Source: an uncultured Chitinophagaceae bacterium (GTDB lineage: Bacteria; Bacteroidota; Bacteroidia; Chitinophagales; Chitinophagaceae). From it: 9,854 bases of DNA. The DNA lies in NCBI GenBank assembly GCA_946479005.1, contig CAMLEM010000040.1, forward strand, positions 1 to 9,854, written 5' to 3'. The notes below the pieces were generated by a model, which did not search any database, was not told the origin of the DNA, and saw only the letters and a program-made list of their open reading frames with translations. Made by a program: the position numbers and the translations under genes. Each line of letters opens with the position of its first letter. The first letter of the stretch is position 1. This document shows, piece by piece, positions 5,600 to 9,854 of this stretch.

Positions 5600-7971
5600 T
5601 AAAACCCTTTCTTCTGCTCCGCCTTCTGCATCGGGTTGATGCCCGGAGCCTGCTGAACATTCTGCTTCATCTTAAAGAGCTTGAATTTGCTGGGTTCCTT
5701 GATCTCACCCACTTTATTATTTGATTCATCGATATCAGCGGTCTCTTTGTAAGGATCCAGTTTGATGGAAGCCACTTCCTTGTCTTTTAAGAATGTTTTG
5801 ATCACATTCTTTTCATTTTTCCTCCAAACCTGGGCAGGTATCCTTTCGATCTCTTTGCTGCCGTCTTTATAAGTCCACTCGATGATGATGGGCATTACCA
5901 GTCCGCCCTTATTGGTGAAGTAAAGCTCATACATATGTTTATTGCCATATTTTGCTTTTCCTTCCGCGTCAAGTTGCTCGGTTTGAGGTTTGAAGGTTAC
6001 CGGGTATTTCGTGGAATCCCAGGGTTCAATGCCCCGGTCATAACGGTAATAAAAATCCTGGAGCGCGGTATCCTTGTCCACAGGAAATGCGATGTTCTTG
6101 TCAGTCCTGTTGCGGATCTTGCTCAGGTCTTCGAACGCATTCACACTCGGCTTGGGAAGCGCTTGCATGATCACGGTATCTTTCGTGAGGTTTGGAACAG
6201 CCGCAACGTCCGGCACAGCATACTTCACGGAATCCAGCGCGATGTCAACTGCATCCGTCGTATAGAACCATCCTCTCCAGAACCAGTCAAGGTCCTCACC
6301 GGTTGCATCTTCGATCGTACGGAAGAAATCCGCGGGTGTGGGAGATTTGAACATCCAGCGTCTTGCATAGGTTCTGAAAGCCTCGTCAAAAAGTTCGCGG
6401 CCCACAATGGTTTCCCTTAAGATATTCAAACCGGTGGCCACTTTGTCGTACTGGTTGGCTCCGAAATTGTTGATGTTCTCCGAATTAGTCATAATCGGTT
6501 CCAACTGGTCCTTTGGAAGTTTCATGTAATTGGTGATGGTCCAGGGAGCTCCTTCCGTGGAAGGGAATTTATTATCCCATAATTCCTGGGTGAGGTATTG
6601 CAGGTAGGAATTCAATCCTTCATCCATCCAGGTCCACTGGCGCTCATCGCTGTTCACGATCATCGGGAAGAAGGTATGTCCTACCTCGTGGATGATCACG
6701 AGAATGGCCGCGTTTTTCGCGCCTTCAGAATATGATCCGTCAGGGAGCGCCCTGCCGGGATTAAATGAGATCATCGGGTATTCCATTCCCTGGTTTCCTT
6801 CAACGCTGATGGCAACCGGGTAAGGGTAGGGGAAGGAGAAACTGGAATAAGTTTTCAGGGTATGATCAACCACCTTGGTTGAGTACTTACTGTAAATGGG
6901 ATACGCTTCTTTCGCATAATAGCTCATACTCATCACTTTCTTTCCATTGATCATCGTGGGCATCGCGTCCCAAACAAAGCGGCGGGAGCTGGTCCAGGCG
7001 AAATCGCGTACGTTATCGGCTTTATAGATCCATGTCTTTTTCTTAGTGCTTTTTGATTTGGAAGCGTTCAGTGCTTCATCGAGCGTTACGATCTGCAAAG
7101 GTTCCTTCGCTGTTTGCGACTTTTTCCAGCGGGCAGCCTGGGTAGGAGTCAGGGTCTGCGCATAATTCTGGCATTCTCCTGTTGCCCCTACAATATGGTC
7201 GGCGGGCACGGTCATCTGCACTTTGAAGTTTCCAAAGCTCAGGGTGAACTCTCCTCTCCCGGTGAACTGGTGATTCTGCCAGCCCCGGTCGTCGCTATAG
7301 CGGCAAAGGCGGGGATACCACTGGGTGATCGTGTAGTTATTGTTTCCATCAGGGAAGGATTCATAACCCCCGCGCGCGCCCTGGAAGCGAAAGAAATTTC
7401 CGCGATCGGCAAGCTTGTAATTCCAGCTCAGGTTGAACACGAATTTCTGGCCGGGTTTCAGGGGAACAGGCAGGTCAAGCTTCATCATCGTTTTATTGAT
7501 GGTGTACTTCAGCGGCTTCCCTGTAGCATCTGTGAGTTTGGTAATATTGAAGCCATAACCATTATCCGTTTTCGCTTCATCCATCCTGTCGAGGATCACA
7601 TCCGTGGTTTGAGTGGGCATCTTGTTCTGGGTCTGGTAATTCGCGTTGTTCACGGTGCTGTGCTGATTCTCATCGAGCTGCAGCCATAGATAGGGCAGCA
7701 CGTCGGGAGAATTATTGTAATAAGTTACTGTCTCCGTTCCGGAGAGTATGTTCTTCACTTCATCAAGCTCACACTTGATGTCATAATCCACCCGCTGCTG
7801 CCAGTATTTCACCCCCGGAGCCCCGCTGGCGGTGCGGTATTCATTCGGCGTGGGGAGCATCACGTCGAGTTGCTCAAATTTATTAGCGTGATTGCTTCCG
7901 GGATTGCTTTGCTGGGCAAAGACCACCGCGGTAATGGAAAGCATCATCACGAAGAGAAAGTAGCGTTTCAT
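5599..7971 (-). CDS. Secreted M1 family zinc metallopeptidase, paralog B
   Basis: A 790-residue M1 peptidase, paralogous to the neighbouring gene downstream from the signal peptide (residues 1-19, MKRYFLFVMMLSITAVVFA) to the C-terminal KKGF. The substrate motif is QGMEYP (394-399), the zinc-binding helix HEVGH (428-432), and the third ligand Glu451 in WMDEGLN. The stretch SDERQWTWMDEGLN, which holds this ligand, is identical in both paralogs. Differences cluster in surface stretches, such as an insertion around FFRFQGARGG and the region after the catalytic domain (about 595-640), which hints at different substrates. It should act in the periplasm, trimming N-terminal residues from peptides, but the substrate is unknown. 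The gene begins 32 bp after the HupE/UreJ gene, and I see no TAnnTTTG box in that gap, so the two are probably co-transcribed. Its 3' end carries the large inverted repeat. Confidence 0.92.
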   Translation of the reverse strand: MKRYFLFVMMLSITAVVFAQQSNPGSNHANKFEQLDVMLPTPNEYRTASGAPGVKYWQQRVDYDIKCELDEVKNILSGTETVTYYNNSPDVLPYLWLQLDENQHSTVNNANYQTQNKMPTQTTDVILDRMDEAKTDNGYGFNITKLTDATGKPLKYTINKTMMKLDLPVPLKPGQKFVFNLSWNYKLADRGNFFRFQGARGGYESFPDGNNNYTITQWYPRLCRYSDDRGWQNHQFTGRGEFTLSFGNFKVQMTVPADHIVGATGECQNYAQTLTPTQAARWKKSQTAKEPLQIVTLDEALNASKSKSTKKKTWIYKADNVRDFAWTSSRRFVWDAMPTMINGKKVMSMSYYAKEAYPIYSKYSTKVVDHTLKTYSSFSFPYPYPVAISVEGNQGMEYPMISFNPGRALPDGSYSEGAKNAAILVIIHEVGHTFFPMIVNSDERQWTWMDEGLNSYLQYLTQELWDNKFPSTEGAPWTITNYMKLPKDQLEPIMTNSENINNFGANQYDKVATGLNILRETIVGRELFDEAFRTYARRWMFKSPTPADFFRTIEDATGEDLDWFWRGWFYTTDAVDIALDSVKYAVPDVAAVPNLTKDTVIMQALPKPSVNAFEDLSKIRNRTDKNIAFPVDKDTALQDFYYRYDRGIEPWDSTKYPVTFKPQTEQLDAEGKAKYGNKHMYELYFTNKGGLVMPIIIEWTYKDGSKEIERIPAQVWRKNEKNVIKTFLKDKEVASIKLDPYKETADIDESNNKVGEIKEPSKFKLFKMKQNVQQAPGINPMQKAEQKKGF

Positions 7972-8003
7972 TGTATTCTGTTGTTTATTGTGATTTGTTT
8001 TTA

Positions 8004-8582
8004 TTAAAATGGAATCCGGTCCAATGTCATTTTCAATGAGAGCCCAAATACAGCGGCCGATAAAAAGATCACCCAGTCCCTTCGATTCACCTTCAGCACA
8101 TTCACTACCAGGTAAGCCAGGAAAAGCAAAACGACCACCGCCACGATCTGGCCGGCCTCAAGTCCCACGTTAAACCCGAACAGGCTCCAGCCCAGGTTCT
8201 GGTCATCCGCCAGGATGAACCTAATCGAATTGGCGAATCCCATTCCGTGAACCAGCCCGAATACCAGGGCCAGTCCATAGTTGATCCGGATGGAACGCGT
8301 GGTAAATTTCTTCTGGAACAGGTTACTCAATGCTGTTATGACGATGGTACAGGGGATCAGGAACTCCACCCATTTGGAGTCGAACCGGATCACATCAAAA
8401 ACACTCAATGCAAGTGTCAGGGAATGCCCGATGGTGAACGCGGTGACCAGGATCAGCACCTGTTTCCAGTCTTTCCAAAGGTAGATGGCTGCCAGCGCCG
8501 CAATGAACAGCTGGTGGTCCAGCGCATCCGCACTGATGATATGTTCCCAGCCTAAACCAAAATAAAATCCGAAATCCTGCAT
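8004..8582 (-). CDS. HupE/UreJ family membrane protein
   Basis: A 192-residue polytopic inner-membrane protein with about six hydrophobic segments. Conserved polar motifs inside the membrane segments mark the HupE/UreJ family: EHIISADALDH (His14, Asp19, Asp22, His23), TIGHSLTL (His53) and FGLVHGMGFA (His112). Family members near urease or hydrogenase genes are thought to move nickel or cobalt. No such genes are present here, so the substrate is open. There is no N-terminal signal-bearing domain, unlike longer HupE/UreJ proteins, and the first helix starts almost at once. The ATG at 8580-8582 is used. Its stop lies 32 bp before the start of an M1 peptidase on the same strand, suggesting an operon. 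The 96-bp gap on the other side separates it from the divergent DUF6702 gene and must hold both promoters. Confidence 0.85.
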   Translation of the reverse strand: MQDFGFYFGLGWEHIISADALDHQLFIAALAAIYLWKDWKQVLILVTAFTIGHSLTLALSVFDVIRFDSKWVEFLIPCTIVITALSNLFQKKFTTRSIRINYGLALVFGLVHGMGFANSIRFILADDQNLGWSLFGFNVGLEAGQIVAVVVLLFLAYLVVNVLKVNRRDWVIFLSAAVFGLSLKMTLDRIPF

Positions 8583-8678
8583 CGATGATGGAATAAAAAC
8601 CGTCCTTTGAAATAACCGGTCAAAAAATTTAACAGTCCGGCCTCAATTTACAGCAGAGATTTGTATTTAATAAAACCA

Positions 8679-9203
8679 ATGTTTCCAATGGCAGCATCCT
8701 TCTATAAATGGTTATTGATCCCTTTGCTGGCCCTTGTTTCTGCATCATTTACGAAGAATGTCGCACATCCTTTTCACGTAAGCGTGACCGAGATCAATCA
8801 CAATGCTACCGACAAAACCCTGGAAGTGATGTGCAAGATCTTCACCGACGATTTTGAAAGAGCGCTGGCACAGAAATTCAATACAAAGGTTGACCTGGGA
8901 AAAGCGGAGATGCACCAGGCAATGGATTCTCTCATCAAAAAATACCTGGCTGCCGCAGTTCAGATCAAACCTTCCGGCAAAATGGCTTCGGTGAACTACC
9001 TGGGGTATGAACTGGACAAGGAAGCGGCCTATTGCTATTTTGAGATCTCTAACGTACCGGCGCTGGCCAAACTGGATGTGGTGAATATCATCCTGTATGA
9101 TCTCTTTGATGACCAGATGAACATCATCCACGTAACGTCCGCGGGCAAAAGGAAAAGCGATAAGGTGAACTACCCGGCCAGGGACCTGAGCTTTTCGTTT
9201 TGA
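8679..9203 (+). CDS. Secreted DUF6702 family protein
   Basis: A protein of about 174 residues, the only clear plus-strand gene here. The longer frame opens with TTG at 8661; ATG at 8679 is preferred, and ATG at 8688 (MAASFYKWLLIPLLALVSAS) is nearly as good because it starts the signal peptide more tightly. The mature part begins near AHPFHVSVTEINHNATDKTL and continues with a beta strand and KIFTDDFERAL, typical of DUF6702, a Bacteroidota family of unknown function. A Phe-rich end (DLSFSF) closes it. A weak -7-like GAGATTTG lies at 8656-8663. It is divergent from HupE/UreJ and its neighbouring M1 peptidase. I recall such genes occurring near one another in Bacteroidota, which would suggest a shared envelope role, but I cannot verify that here. 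The stop codon TGA (9201-9203) directly touches the stop of the convergent gene. Confidence 0.8.
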   Translation: MFPMAASFYKWLLIPLLALVSASFTKNVAHPFHVSVTEINHNATDKTLEVMCKIFTDDFERALAQKFNTKVDLGKAEMHQAMDSLIKKYLAAAVQIKPSGKMASVNYLGYELDKEAAYCYFEISNVPALAKLDVVNIILYDLFDDQMNIIHVTSAGKRKSDKVNYPARDLSFSF

Positions 9204-9854
9204 TCACCTGTTCATATTCTCTTCGATCTCTTCACTGATCGCCACAAGCACTTTATCGATCCTGTGACCGTCCATATCCATCACCTCGATACGGAACCCT
9301 CTCCACTCCATTTTATCACCGGGTTGCGGGATTCTCTCCAGGTGATGTAAGATGAAACCTGCCAGGGTATCGAAATCGTGTTCCCCTTCATTCATCCAGG
9401 CTGTTTTTTCGAAATGCGTAAGGAAATTATAGAAGGGGATCTGTCCGTCCACCAGGAACGTGCCGTCATCCCTTTTGCGGATCTCGTATTCGGGGATGTC
9501 GGGTTGCGACATATCGCCCACGATCGCTTCCAGGATGTCATTCATCGTGATCAGCCCGAGTACCGTTCCATATTCATCTACGATAAAACAGGAATGGATC
9601 CGGGAAAGCCTGAATTTTTCCAGTACCTGGTAAGGCGAGTTGTTCTCGGGGATAAAAACAGCCGGCGCCATCAGGTCCTTGAATTTTACGTGATCGGGAC
9701 TTACATACAGGTCTTTGATGGAAACCACACCCTTGATGTTGTCGATCTCTCCATCGCAGATCGGGTAGATGGAATGCGGCTCGCTGAGGATCTTTTCCTT
9801 GATCTTGTCCTCCGTATCATCGAGGTTGAACCAGATGATATCACTGCGATGGGT
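9204..9854 (-). CDS. CorC/HlyC (CNNM/CBS) family protein, 5' part outside the window
   Basis: The frame is open from the right edge to the TGA at 9204-9206 and supplies the last 216 residues of what is normally a protein of roughly 430. Visible parts in order are the first CBS domain, starting just inside (THRSDIIWFNLDD to GVVSIKDLY, about residues 1-50 of this fragment); the second CBS domain (AVFIPENNSPYQVLEKF to ITMNDILEAIVGD, about 62-115); and the CorC/HlyC C-terminal domain (FLVDGQIPFYNFL, DTLAGFILHHLERIPQPGD, FRIEVMDMDGHRIDKVLV). The missing N-terminus should be the DUF21/CNNM membrane domain. Relatives are linked to Mg2+ or Co2+ efflux, and the CBS pair binds adenine nucleotides. An internal GTG near 9728 is only a valine codon inside the CBS region, not a start. 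The 3' end is complete. Confidence 0.9.
   Translation of the reverse strand, partial: THRSDIIWFNLDDTEDKIKEKILSEPHSIYPICDGEIDNIKGVVSIKDLYVSPDHVKFKDLMAPAVFIPENNSPYQVLEKFRLSRIHSCFIVDEYGTVLGLITMNDILEAIVGDMSQPDIPEYEIRKRDDGTFLVDGQIPFYNFLTHFEKTAWMNEGEHDFDTLAGFILHHLERIPQPGDKMEWRGFRIEVMDMDGHRIDKVLVAISEEIEENMNR

Noticed and set aside
8004..8582. Part of a urease or hydrogenase accessory operon
   Set aside because: The HupE/UreJ family name suggests it, but none of the other genes in the window is a urease or hydrogenase subunit or maturation protein.

Overview
The window looks like a chromosomal stretch of a Bacteroidota bacterium, most likely from the Chitinophaga/Niastella side of the phylum. The reasons are the protein families present (DUF6266, DUF6364, DUF6702, a Bacteroidota-style secreted M1 peptidase), the weak ribosome binding sites, and several upstream boxes that fit the Bacteroidota -7 promoter consensus TAnnTTTG. 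No phage, plasmid, rRNA, tRNA or CRISPR locus is visible. Almost everything is on the minus strand; the DUF6702 gene is the only clear plus-strand gene.

Layout. Positions 1-123 are non-coding and carry one copy of a GC-rich repeat that runs up to the stop codon of a secreted esterase (124-930). Next is a DUF6266 gene (1010-1648). Upstream of it lies a 684-bp gap (1649-2332) with three things in it: a degenerate array with an 11-bp period (about 1703-1966), an unrecognised open stretch (1975-2154), and the decayed left end of an IS3-type insertion sequence (2174 to about 2330). A small toxin-antitoxin pair follows (DUF6364-type antitoxin and PIN toxin, 2333-2996), with a perfect 16-bp palindrome in its promoter region.

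The rest centres on two tandem paralogous secreted M1 metallopeptidases (3047-5422 and 5599-7971), both with intact zinc sites. Between them sits a large inverted repeat built from the same GC-rich element as at the left edge. A HupE/UreJ-type membrane protein (8004-8582) lies 32 bp upstream of the second peptidase, on the same strand and probably in one transcript. Divergent from it is a secreted DUF6702 protein (8679-9203), whose stop codon abuts the stop of a convergent, truncated CorC/HlyC (CNNM/CBS) gene running off the right edge (9204-9854).

How the genes may work together. HupE/UreJ, M1 peptidases and DUF6702 form a plausible envelope-associated cluster: a possible metal permease, zinc peptidases and a small exported protein. 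That functional link is inference. The toxin-antitoxin pair, IS remnant, DUF6266 gene and repeats look like accessory material inserted between ordinary chromosomal genes. The two signals least explained by known features are the 11-bp-period array upstream of the DUF6266 gene and the GC-rich repeat family at the 3' ends of two genes.
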